A stretch of 34,496 bases of DNA from a virus, in the IMG/VR virus record IMGVR_UViG_3300010391_002558, positions 1 to 34,496 of that record. One strand, given 5' to 3'. Position 1 is the stretch's first letter. Each line of letters begins with the position of its first letter. Of the stretch, positions 7,514-14,538 are shown piece by piece. The notes beneath the pieces were generated by a model. The model searched no databases. It saw only the letters and a list, made by a program, of their open reading frames with translations, and was not told the DNA's origin. The position numbers and the translations under genes are program-made.

Positions 7514-8293
7514 ATGGGGGAGAGATCAAAATATGTAGGATTGGGAACATTACTTGAGAAATTCGGAGTCAGCCGGCAGGCGGTTTGTCAATGGAGGAAA
7601 CAGGGATTGCCTTGCCGGAGGTCCGGGAGATCCTGGAAGTATAATCTGGAAGTGGTTGGGGCCTGGCTCAAGGAGCGTGAGTTAATAACCGGCAGACAAA
7701 CCCAGGTTAACAAAACTGATCAGGGGACACCGCCTCCTCCTGGGGGGAAAAAGACTCGAGGCGAATCCATTGAAGTGCCAAAAACCAAAACTGAAGTGAA
7801 GAAAATAAAGGAAGAAATAGAAAAGACAAATCATGAATCGGAGGGATCGGAAGGGGGTCTGTTAAAGTCCATAGAGCAATTAAATTCGATGCGCCGGGCA
7901 ATATTCGATCTAGCGGAAACATCAATAAAAAACAAGGACACGCCGGAGGCAAACCGATTATTGATGACCTTTAAGGAGCTGATTGAGACGCTGAGGAAGG
8001 CGGCGAAGGATGATATAGAAATCCGGAAGCAGGTTGGGGAAATCATTTTAAAATCCGAGGCTGAGGAGTTCTGCAAATTGCTTTGTTCCACGTTCAAAAC
8101 CACCCTATATCGCCAGGTTGACGAAATTGCCCAAGAGATTTTGACAGGAATGATAGCGGCGGCGGTCGGGATTAAATCGGAGTTTCATGACACGATATTG
8201 GTAAAAATCAGGGAAATGCTCAATGAAAAATTCGACAATATCCTGGGGGTTTTGCAGAGGATATTTGATGAGAAATCGGAGGGGAAAACATGA
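7514..8293 (+). CDS. Nu1-like HTH protein (possible terminase small subunit)
   Basis: A ~259-aa protein. The first 60 residues (LGTLLEKFGVSRQAVCQWRK, W.Y.LEVVGAWLKE) form a winged helix like lambda gpNu1, the DNA-recognition subunit of terminase. A long charged coiled-coil region follows (KTKTEVKKIKEEIEKT), and then a helical C-terminus. The large terminase lies ~6.2 kb downstream, an unusual separation, so another DNA-binding role is possible. It overlaps the next gene by 4 nt (ATGA). Confidence 0.55.
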   Translation: MGERSKYVGLGTLLEKFGVSRQAVCQWRKQGLPCRRSGRSWKYNLEVVGAWLKERELITGRQTQVNKTDQGTPPPPGGKKTRGESIEVPKTKTEVKKIKEEIEKTNHESEGSEGGLLKSIEQLNSMRRAIFDLAETSIKNKDTPEANRLLMTFKELIETLRKAAKDDIEIRKQVGEIILKSEAEEFCKLLCSTFKTTLYRQVDEIAQEILTGMIAAAVGIKSEFHDTILVKIREMLNEKFDNILGVLQRIFDEKSEGKT

Positions 8294-8538
8294 AACCGAT
8301 TGATGCGACACGATTAATCAGTAGCGAATATTTCCGGGCGTTACAAATACACTACAGAAAATTCAATTCATATCATGAGGGGATTTCCGTTATTCGGGAA
8401 GAGTTCGAGGAGCTTTGGGATGAAATAAAGAAGAATTCAGCCAATCGAGACCCTGAAAGAATTTTGGAGGAGGCGCGTCAATTGGGCGCCATGGCAATGC
8501 GATTTCTGATCGATCTTTGTGAGATTACGGATGAATAA
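8290..8538 (+). CDS. MazG-like all-alpha protein
   Basis: An 82-aa helical protein with HEGISVIREEFEELWDEIKK (a Glu cluster at 37-41) and EEARQLGAMAMRFLIDL. This is the E..EE and second-helix pattern of all-alpha NTP pyrophosphohydrolases (MazG/dUTPase type). Such proteins hydrolyse (d)NTPs in phages. It is shorter than typical active enzymes and one metal-binding position in the second helix is unclear, so activity is uncertain. It is coupled to the preceding gene by an ATGA overlap. Confidence 0.5.
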   Translation: MKPIDATRLISSEYFRALQIHYRKFNSYHEGISVIREEFEELWDEIKKNSANRDPERILEEARQLGAMAMRFLIDLCEITDE

Positions 8539-8610
8539 ACATTCGGATACCCATAAAGGACAGAAGCAAGCGGATCGAAAACCAAATCCATTCAGGGAAA
8601 GGAGGATTAA

Positions 8611-8787
8611 ATGTTTATAGTAGAACTGGAAAAAGGTGTTTATCTTGCAGATCTTCCCGGAGATCCGGGAAGAACCCTGGATAAATCTAACGCCCAAACA
8701 TTTGAAACAAGAGAGCAGGCCTATATTGCCCGGCGCGTTGCCCGAAAATATAGACCATTTTTGTTCGCTACGATTCACGAAATATAA
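8611..8787 (+). CDS. Small hypothetical protein (58 aa)
   Basis: Encodes MFIVELEKGVYLADLPGDPG followed by a helical, Arg-rich second half (TREQAYIARRVARKYRPF). A strong AAGGAGG lies 5-6 nt before the ATG, and the next gene starts 13 nt after its stop with another strong site. The pattern (short beta-hairpin, then helix) recalls small phage proteins with no assigned function. Confidence 0.75.
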   Translation: MFIVELEKGVYLADLPGDPGRTLDKSNAQTFETREQAYIARRVARKYRPFLFATIHEI

Positions 8788-8800
8788 AAAGGAGGAATAT

Positions 8801-9061
8801 ATGACTAAAATGAAGGATGATAAAGAGAGGATAGAGAACTGGAGCTGGATACCGACAGCCGAGAAACCGCATCCTGACAAACCCGGGCTTGAAAATTATG
8901 AACAAATCCCATGCCTTATTATTTATCATGGGGAAATACTCATCAGGCAATGGAATTGTGAGGAATTAGTATGGGATACGGAAGACGCCGATAATTTCTT
9001 TTGCGGGGCGGAAGAGGTAACGCATTGGGCGCTATTGCCTGAATTTCCGGAGGATTTGTAA
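8801..9061 (+). CDS. DUF551-like small protein
   Basis: An 86-aa protein with the DUF551 signature ends: an N-terminal W.WIPTAEKPHPDKPG segment and a C-terminal VTHWALLPEFPEDL (family consensus HWMPLPEPP). These are common in phage early and accessory regions; the molecular function is unknown. AAGGAGG 6 nt before the ATG fixes the start. The longer in-frame extension upstream overlaps the preceding gene in another frame and is discarded. Confidence 0.65.
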   Translation: MTKMKDDKERIENWSWIPTAEKPHPDKPGLENYEQIPCLIIYHGEILIRQWNCEELVWDTEDADNFFCGAEEVTHWALLPEFPEDL

Positions 9062-9063
9062 AA

Positions 9064-9936
9064 ATGTTCAGGAAATTCAAGACAATAAATTTTAGGCCGG
9101 AGTCGCTTAAGCGCATATCACTCTGTAATGAGATCGTTAAGGAGTATGAAAGACAGGGATTGCGATTGACCCTGCGACAACTCTATTATCAATTGGTAAC
9201 GCGGAATATCATATCGAACATTGAGCGATCATATAAGAATCTTTCCACATTGGTGAGCGATGCCCGGCTTTCGGGGTTGATGAATTGGGAAGCCATCGAG
9301 GACCGGATCCGCATACCGCGAAGACAAAATGAATTTTTGGATTTGAAGGACTTGGTTGATGTTGCAGTCGCGGCTTATCGTCTTCCACGGTGGGAAGGCC
9401 AGAATTATTATGCAGAACTCTGGGTCGAGAAAGATGCGCTTGCCGGGGTACTGGACCCTCTCGCCTCGGAATTCCATGTCACCATGATGGTTAACCGGGG
9501 GTATTCATCGCAGTCTGCGATGTATGAGAGCGCAATACGCTTTCATCATTGGCCGCGAATACCGATATTGTTCTATTTGGGTGATCACGATCCCAGCGGT
9601 GAGGATATGGTGAGGGATATAAGGGACCGGCTGAAATTGTTCGGCGTTGCGGGTATAATCGTAAAGAAGATCGCTTTGACGATGGAGCAGATTGAAAAAT
9701 ATAATCCACCGCCGAACCCGGCAAAGATATCCGATCCGCGAGCATCAGACTATATAGCACAGCATGGTGAGTCATCCTGGGAGGTTGATGCCTTACCTCC
9801 AGATGTTTTGAGCAATATGATCAGAAAAGAATTCAATCAAATAATCAATAAAACGAAAATGGATCGTATTATAAATCAAGAGGAAACTGATAAGGACTGG
9901 CTAAAAAAAATGGTGAATGGGAAAATTAAACAATGA
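9064..9936 (+). CDS. Spo11/Topo VI-A-like (mini-A type) Toprim protein
   Basis: A 290-aa protein combining two elements of type IIB topoisomerase A subunits. One is a winged-helix segment with LRQLYYQL (Y41/Y42), matching the catalytic-Tyr motif of Topo VI-A/Spo11. The other is a Toprim domain with the metal Glu in ELWVEKDALAGVL (E122) and the DxD in LGDHDPSGEDM (D174, D176). No ATPase B subunit is encoded nearby. This fits the stand-alone 'mini-A' proteins reported from mobile elements. It would act on DNA, but whether it cleaves is not known from sequence. It overlaps the next gene by 4 nt. Confidence 0.75.
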   Translation: MFRKFKTINFRPESLKRISLCNEIVKEYERQGLRLTLRQLYYQLVTRNIISNIERSYKNLSTLVSDARLSGLMNWEAIEDRIRIPRRQNEFLDLKDLVDVAVAAYRLPRWEGQNYYAELWVEKDALAGVLDPLASEFHVTMMVNRGYSSQSAMYESAIRFHHWPRIPILFYLGDHDPSGEDMVRDIRDRLKLFGVAGIIVKKIALTMEQIEKYNPPPNPAKISDPRASDYIAQHGESSWEVDALPPDVLSNMIRKEFNQIINKTKMDRIINQEETDKDWLKKMVNGKIKQ

Positions 9937-10790
9937 AAAGAATAATCAGAGTATTCCCGAGGTTTGTGAAGGCGGCAACGCCGGATGATGAATTGACGGC
10001 GGTAAACCGGGGACCGGGGATGTTTGACCAAGCTGACGAGATACATGTCAGCGTGACATTTACATGGGACAAGAAGAGAGCGGAGCAGTTGGCGCGGGAA
10101 TGGGGAGCGGTAGCGCCTGTGAAGATCGGAGGTCCGGCATACGGGGATCCCGGGGGGGAATTCGAGCCGGGGCTTTATATCAAAAAGGGATTTGTTTTTA
10201 CCAGTAGAGGTTGTCCCAGTTCCTGTTGGTTCTGCAACGCTTGGCGGAACGAAGGGAACAAAATCAGGGAATTGGAAATCAAGGACGGATATAATGTTGC
10301 TGATAGTAATCTCCTCGCCTGTTCAGAGGAACATCAGGCGAAGGTGTTCAATATGCTGATGAGGCAGAAGGAGCGGCCGCATTTCAGCGGAGGACTGGAA
10401 GCGGCGCGGATCAAGCCAGTACATATTGCCTGGTTTATAGTGTTAAAACCGAAGGTTATCTGGTTTGCCTATGATAAGTTGAATCAGTATGATGCCTTGG
10501 TTTATGTTGCGGAGGAACTGAAAAGAGCCGGAATCATGGATAGATCGCACAGGGTTTGTTGTTATGTCTTGGCGGGATGGTTCAGGCAAGGACGGATTGA
10601 TTGCATCGAGGGCGCGGAGAAGCGTGTCCGGGACATTGTCAAACTGGGATATTTTCCCCAGGTGATGTTGATGGATGACGGGCGGGATTGGTCGCCGGAA
10701 AATCGGAGAATATGGAAGGATTGGGCTTCGGGCTGGATTGTGAAAAGGAGCGTGGGGAAGAGGATGCGATATGACAGATGGGACAAATAG
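9933..10790 (+). CDS. Phage radical-SAM-like protein
   Basis: A 285-aa protein with TSRGCPSSCWFCNAWR, a canonical CxxxCxxC radical-SAM [4Fe-4S] motif (C94, C98, C101), preceded by GPAYGDPG. The C-terminal half (LKPKVIWFAYDKL, RVCCYVLAGWFRQG) is consistent with an incomplete TIM barrel. The substrate is not predictable. Homologues are common in phage genomes near DNA-modification genes. It is coupled by ATGA to the topoisomerase-like gene and overlaps the next gene by 20 nt. Confidence 0.75.
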   Translation: MKRIIRVFPRFVKAATPDDELTAVNRGPGMFDQADEIHVSVTFTWDKKRAEQLAREWGAVAPVKIGGPAYGDPGGEFEPGLYIKKGFVFTSRGCPSSCWFCNAWRNEGNKIRELEIKDGYNVADSNLLACSEEHQAKVFNMLMRQKERPHFSGGLEAARIKPVHIAWFIVLKPKVIWFAYDKLNQYDALVYVAEELKRAGIMDRSHRVCCYVLAGWFRQGRIDCIEGAEKRVRDIVKLGYFPQVMLMDDGRDWSPENRRIWKDWASGWIVKRSVGKRMRYDRWDK

Positions 10791-10992
10791 GACTTATGAG
10801 GAGTTATGTAAGGATATAACAGCTTCTCCGATAGAGAGGGAAATCGCATTATTGGAAGAATATTCAAAAGCGCTGCGTTCACTGGATTTTTACCGATTGC
10901 GCTGTGAACGTCTCCAGGAACATCAGGGCTTATTAAGAGATCCTGAGCGGAAGATTGTTTGTGATATATTGGCGAATGGACGCTTAAAATGA
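10771..10992 (+). CDS. Hypothetical small helical protein
   Basis: A 73-aa, mainly helical, charged protein (SPIEREIALLEEYSKALRSL, LRCERLQEHQGLL). No family is recognised. It overlaps the gene before it by 20 nt and the gene after it by 4 nt, so it belongs to the compact 9-14 kb block. The start lacks a strong ribosome-binding site. Confidence 0.55.
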   Translation: MTDGTNRTYEELCKDITASPIEREIALLEEYSKALRSLDFYRLRCERLQEHQGLLRDPERKIVCDILANGRLK

Positions 10993-11501
10993 ACGCCTTG
11001 GAAATAGAGATGGCGGTTGCCGAGCATTTTAATTATCGGCAAAATATCATAGTTCCAAACGTGAGTTGGGGGTTGTTTATTTCACATATGGAAGCAGATA
11101 TGATTATTGTGCGGCCATCGGGCTGGGCTATTGAGATCGAGATTAAAATCAGTAAGGGCGATATAAAAAGAGATCAAAAAAAATGGCATAGATTGAGATC
11201 GAATATTGATGGGATCAGGAATGAAATGATTAGGCAAACGTATTTTGCAATTCCAGATGGGTTAAAAATAGAGGATATACCAGAGTGGTCCGGGATTCTA
11301 AAAGTAAAAAAAGTCGAGGATAAATATCATAAAACTCCTCGATGGGTAGTATCCTGTGAGAGATCCGCGAAAATCTATAAGTTGGCCCGGAAATTGAAAA
11401 CGGAAGAAATCAATAAACTCTTACATCTGGGTTGCATGAGAATTTGGAGTTTGAAAAAGGCATTAATGAATGCAAAGAACAAGAAACATAATGGCAGCTG
11501 A
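10989..11501 (+). CDS. MmcB-like / PD-(D/E)xK nuclease-fold protein
   Basis: A 170-aa protein with a PD-(D/E)xK core: HMEADMIIV (acidic residue), then GWAIEIEIKIS (the E-x-K), then SKGDIKRDQKKWHR and TYFAIPDGL. This order matches MmcB-type and related restriction-endonuclease-fold proteins. The gene starts by ATGA overlap and runs 32 nt into the following C5 methyltransferase. That arrangement makes a nuclease-methylase pair conceivable, but no evidence links their specificities. Confidence 0.6.
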   Translation: MNALEIEMAVAEHFNYRQNIIVPNVSWGLFISHMEADMIIVRPSGWAIEIEIKISKGDIKRDQKKWHRLRSNIDGIRNEMIRQTYFAIPDGLKIEDIPEWSGILKVKKVEDKYHKTPRWVVSCERSAKIYKLARKLKTEEINKLLHLGCMRIWSLKKALMNAKNKKHNGS

Positions 11502-12801
11502 TTTGTTTTGCGGAGGTGGCGGGACAAGCACGGGGTTGGTGCGGGCTGCGAATGCCAGGGGATTGAAAATATCGCTGGTGGCGATTAATCATTGGAAAAT
11601 TGCGATTGAGACGCACAAACAAAATCATCCCTGGGCACGGCATGTATGCGCGGATCTGGCAAGCGTGGAGGCGGATCCATCAAGATTGATACCGGGGGGC
11701 AGACTCAATATCCTGGTGGCAAGTCCGGAGTGTACCCATCATAGTATTGCAAGGGGCGGGAAGCCGTGCAGCGATCAGAGCAGGGCAAGCGCCTGGCATG
11801 TACTGCATTGGGCTGATCGATTGAGGATTGAGGATATCCTGATCGAGAATGTGAGAGAATTCGAGACTTGGGGACCGCTGCTGAAAAATGGAAGACCAGA
11901 TAAGGATAGGAAGGGAGAGACTTATCAGGCATTTATCCGGGCGCTGGAATCTCTGGGATATCGCGTTGAATGGCGCGTTTTGAATGCTGCTGATTATGGA
12001 GATGCCACGACAAGGAAACGGCTTTTTATAAGAGCGAGCAGGGCGGGACGTATTACCTGGCCGGAGCAATCCCATGCAGGTAAATGGCGGCCGGCGCGGG
12101 AGATAATTGACTGGAATCTAAAGGGAAAATCAATTTTCAAGAGGAAATATCCGCTGAAACCGCGGACACTGGATCGGATCGAGGCAGGGCTGCGAAAGTT
12201 CGGAGGAGAACCGTTTATTGCGGTTTTGAGGGGGACGAATCCAGAACAGGCGAACAGCTGGGCAAAATCTGTTGATGAGCCTGTGCCGACAATAAGCGCA
12301 GGGGGAATACATGCCGGGATATGTGAGCCGTTTGTCATAGGACAACAATCAGGGGCAACACCGCGCTCTGTTAATGAACCATTGCCAACAGTGGCAGCGG
12401 CGGGAGCAATAGGATTATGTCAGCCATTCATCGTGCGGTTCCAGGGGGGAACTGATGCGCAGGCGTTAAGGACACACTCTGTAGATATTCCGCTTCCAAC
12501 ACAGCCATGTGAGAACCGCTTCGGGTTGTGCCGTCCGTTTCTGACGAAATATTATGGGAATGGCGGGGCGAAGAGCATAGACCAGCCGGTTGACACAATA
12601 ACGTCTATAGATCGTTTCGGATTGGTCGAGCCTACGAAGCTGGATATATTTTTCAGGATGCTACAACCGCATGAGCTGGCGGCGGCAATGGGGTTTGAGG
12701 ATTATCAGTTTGCGGGGACAAAGAGGGACCAGGTGAGACAGATTGGCAATGCTGTGCCGGTGAATATCGCCGAGGCATTGTGCGGAGCGATGATGGCATG
12801 A
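11470..12801 (+). CDS. C5-cytosine DNA methyltransferase
   Basis: A ~440-aa C5-methyltransferase. Motif I is DLFCGGGGTSTG. The catalytic Cys is in ASPECTHHSIARGG (motif IV, SPEC variant). Motif VI is IENVREF, motif VIII is DYGDATTRKRLFI and motif X is RQIGNAVPVNIAEAL. The variable region contains four tandem ~35-residue repeats (residues ~247-387) of the form PF...G....S(V/I)(D/N)xPxPT.....GLC. The start could be MQRTRNIM or the ATG seven codons later. It may protect phage DNA from host restriction or pair with the upstream nuclease-like gene. Confidence 0.9.
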   Translation: MQRTRNIMAADLFCGGGGTSTGLVRAANARGLKISLVAINHWKIAIETHKQNHPWARHVCADLASVEADPSRLIPGGRLNILVASPECTHHSIARGGKPCSDQSRASAWHVLHWADRLRIEDILIENVREFETWGPLLKNGRPDKDRKGETYQAFIRALESLGYRVEWRVLNAADYGDATTRKRLFIRASRAGRITWPEQSHAGKWRPAREIIDWNLKGKSIFKRKYPLKPRTLDRIEAGLRKFGGEPFIAVLRGTNPEQANSWAKSVDEPVPTISAGGIHAGICEPFVIGQQSGATPRSVNEPLPTVAAAGAIGLCQPFIVRFQGGTDAQALRTHSVDIPLPTQPCENRFGLCRPFLTKYYGNGGAKSIDQPVDTITSIDRFGLVEPTKLDIFFRMLQPHELAAAMGFEDYQFAGTKRDQVRQIGNAVPVNIAEALCGAMMA

Positions 12802-12807
12802 ATGATA

Positions 12808-12846
12808 AGAATTATAGGAGTTATGGGAATAATGGGAGGAATAAAA
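12808..12846 (+). repeat. Family B repeat before ATP-grasp gene
   Basis: AATTATAGGAGTTATGGGAA followed by TAATGGGAGGA, the last part being the ribosome-binding site. Confidence 0.7.
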
Positions 12847-12848
12847 AT

Positions 12849-13580
12849 ATGGAGAATATTAATAAGAATTGCATCAGTTATTGGTTTCCGGGGCTCAGAG
12901 ATAGCGGGGTGGAAGTGCCGAAGACGGAGATCATTCGATATACGGGAGAATCTCTGAGTGTGGCCCTTGATGGGAAAAAGCCGGATGGGATTGATGATCT
13001 CATCAGCAGGATCGATAGGGCTTCGGAGGCGGTCGGAGGATACCCGGTATTTTTAAAGACTGGGATGACGAGCGGGAAGTTTGATTTTGAAAATACATGT
13101 CTTGTGAAGGACAAGAATCAAATAGAAGGACATCTGATACGATTGGTAGAGGCAAGCGAGCTGGCAAGCATTTGGGGATTGCCGTATGATGTCTGGGCAG
13201 TGCGGGAATATTTAGAACATCCGCACTTGTTTTTTGCATTTCACGGGAAATTGCCAATTGGCTATGAACGAAGGTATTTCTTTCGGGATGGGAAGGTTGA
13301 ATTCCATCATCCATATTGGCCGCCAGGGGCAATCAAGGGACACGCGGAGCCGGGATGGGAAGGATTGTTATCAAAAATCAATACAGAAACATTAACTGAG
13401 ATAACTCGCCTCATCTGGTTGTCAGAAAAAGTGGCGAAAAACTTTGAAGGATACTGGAGCCTGGATTGGATGATGTGCTATGATCAGGGGCGATATCGTT
13501 GGGTGGCGATTGATATGGGGCTGGGGGATCAGAGCTATCGTTGGGATGAATATGAATTAGGGAGGGTCGGGGTTGAATGA
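12849..13580 (+). CDS. ATP-grasp-like protein
   Basis: A 243-aa protein with an ATP-grasp pattern: YPVFLKTG (Lys strand), WAVREYLEHP (the E.xL hinge), YERRYFFRDGK, YWSLDWMMCYDQGRYRWVAI and IDMGLGDQS (metal/Mg-binding end). ATP-grasp enzymes ligate carboxylates to amines or thiols; the substrate here is unknown. The start is set by GGGAGGA 8 nt upstream, inside a family-B repeat. The in-frame extension to 12780 would translate the repeat itself. It overlaps the next gene by 4 nt. Confidence 0.6.
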   Translation: MENINKNCISYWFPGLRDSGVEVPKTEIIRYTGESLSVALDGKKPDGIDDLISRIDRASEAVGGYPVFLKTGMTSGKFDFENTCLVKDKNQIEGHLIRLVEASELASIWGLPYDVWAVREYLEHPHLFFAFHGKLPIGYERRYFFRDGKVEFHHPYWPPGAIKGHAEPGWEGLLSKINTETLTEITRLIWLSEKVAKNFEGYWSLDWMMCYDQGRYRWVAIDMGLGDQSYRWDEYELGRVGVE

Positions 13581-13948
13581 TGATGAGGAAACCAGATTAT
13601 CAGGAAGAGGGGATAGCGCTATATTGCGGGGATAGTCTGGAGATTACGGATCAGATTATTGAGGATGAGAGCTTGGATTTGATTTTCACAGACCCCCCCT
13701 ATATCAAAAAATATATTCATTATTATTCCTGGCTTGCAGAAATGGCGAAGTTTAAGCTTAAAGTAAATTCACTGCTCGTTGCTTATGCCGGCGCATACTG
13801 GAAAGATAGCGAATTCTGTCGGGATATAAGAGCATCTTGGCTTATCAGAATGGGAAATTCAAGCCAAGATACAATGTCCTGGGATTGTTTCGAGGTTTTG
13901 GGTCAGATAAAAGATTTCATAAATGGGGCTAGGACGAACACACCATGA
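13577..13948 (+). CDS. N-terminal part of broken DPPY-type DNA methyltransferase
   Basis: Encodes LYCGDSLEI...LIFTDPPYIKKYIHYYSWL, the catalytic DPPY motif of an N6-adenine/N4-cytosine methyltransferase, then LKVNSLLVAYAGAYWKDSEF. After about residue 85 the frame departs from the family. The expected continuation (KSILAYQNGKFKPRYNVLGL, then GSDKRFHKWG) is found in the -1 frame. About 40 residues normally present between these parts are missing. The final 38 or so residues of this frame are therefore probably missense. See the downstream half. Confidence 0.7.
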   Translation: MMMRKPDYQEEGIALYCGDSLEITDQIIEDESLDLIFTDPPYIKKYIHYYSWLAEMAKFKLKVNSLLVAYAGAYWKDSEFCRDIRASWLIRMGNSSQDTMSWDCFEVLGQIKDFINGARTNTP

Positions 13949-14151
13949 GATATTATATCGAGGCATTTACGAAACCAGGAGATTTTATTTTCGATCCTTT
14001 CCTGGGGGGCGGGACATCGGCAGCAGTATGCAAGGGGATAGGGAGAAGGCTGATCGGGATTGATAATGATAAGAAAGCCTTTAAGGTCAGCGTAGAGAGG
14101 GTGAGGAACCAGATTCCGCAGGCTGGGGATCAGATTGTGATGGAGATGTGA
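13945..14151 (+). CDS. C-terminal part of broken DPPY-type DNA methyltransferase
   Basis: Encodes MRYYIEAFTKPGDFIFDPFL then GGGTSAAV...GRRLIGIDND, the AdoMet-binding motif I and the end of the methyltransferase. Its frame continues upstream as HKWG-stop-DEHT, where the stop is TAG (13930-13932) at a position that is Gln (HKWGQ) in relatives. Beyond that lies KFKPRYNVLG, joined by a frameshift to the DPPY half. It could be made separately from the ATG overlapping the upstream stop, but has no strong ribosome-binding site. Probably a decayed gene. Confidence 0.65.
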   Translation: MRYYIEAFTKPGDFIFDPFLGGGTSAAVCKGIGRRLIGIDNDKKAFKVSVERVRNQIPQAGDQIVMEM

Positions 14152-14184
14152 CTTATGGGAAATAGGGGAATTATGGGACGTATG
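14152..14184 (+). repeat. Family B repeat after methyltransferase fragment
   Basis: CTTATGGGAAATAGGGGAAT followed by TATGGGACGTATG; intergenic. Confidence 0.65.
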
Positions 14185-14202
14185 AGAAAGGAGCAAAAGT
14201 AA

Positions 14203-14373
14203 ATGATTAATAGCCAAGATAAAGTGGAAATCGCCATCAGGGCAGCGATGGCGGCGAAGGATTTATTGGGGTTGCTGGAGTGTTCCAATATTCAGTTGGC
14301 GCGGATGCAATTCGATATTGTGAAGGCACAAATGAGAGAATTGGATGATCGGCTGAAACTAATAAAGGAATAA
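14203..14373 (+). CDS. Small helical protein upstream of terminase (56 aa)
   Basis: Encodes MINSQDKVEIAIRAAMAAKD, then LLGLLECSNIQLARMQFDIV and a charged tail. It is a two-helix, coiled-coil-like protein with AAGGAG 9 nt before the ATG. The position just before the large terminase is where small packaging proteins occur, but no family is recognised. Confidence 0.65.
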   Translation: MINSQDKVEIAIRAAMAAKDLLGLLECSNIQLARMQFDIVKAQMRELDDRLKLIKE

Positions 14374-14390
14374 GACAGTAATTCTTCAGG

Positions 14391-14415
14391 AAATTTGGGA
14401 ATGATAGGACGAATG
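14391..14415 (+). repeat. Family B repeat (weak) before small membrane protein
   Basis: TTGGGAATGATAGGACGAATG supplies the ATG. Confidence 0.5.
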
Positions 14416-14538
14416 AGAATTAAGATGATTGTGGCGTGGCCGGTGCTTTTTATCATAGATCTGGGGCTGTGGTGGACTGGGGAGAGAACGTGGAGAGAAG
14501 CCAGGGAAGAGACGAGAAGGCTATGCAAAAGAATATAA
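14413..14538 (+). CDS. Small single-span membrane protein (41 aa)
   Basis: Encodes MRIKMIVAWPVLFIIDLGLW followed by a strongly basic/charged tail (TWREAREETRRLCKRI). One hydrophobic segment of ~16 residues fits a membrane span with a cytoplasmic charged tail. The ATG is part of a family-B repeat. The 3' end overlaps the terminase start by 16 nt. Function unknown. Confidence 0.4.
   Translation: MRIKMIVAWPVLFIIDLGLWWTGERTWREAREETRRLCKRI

Noticed and set aside
8636-8800. N-terminal extension of the DUF551-like gene
   Set aside because: Overlaps a well-initiated 58-aa gene in another frame; the internal ATG at 8801 has AAGGAGG.
13930-13932. Genome-wide TAG-to-Gln recoding suggested by the amber in the methyltransferase
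   Set aside because: TAG ends several plausible genes here (repressor, 74-aa protein, HTH protein, radical-SAM gene, capsid), and the methyltransferase has other lesions.
14436-14522. GTG start extending the terminase by 29 residues
   Set aside because: The extension overlaps a better small membrane-protein frame, has no ribosome-binding site and is not like the GpA N-terminus.
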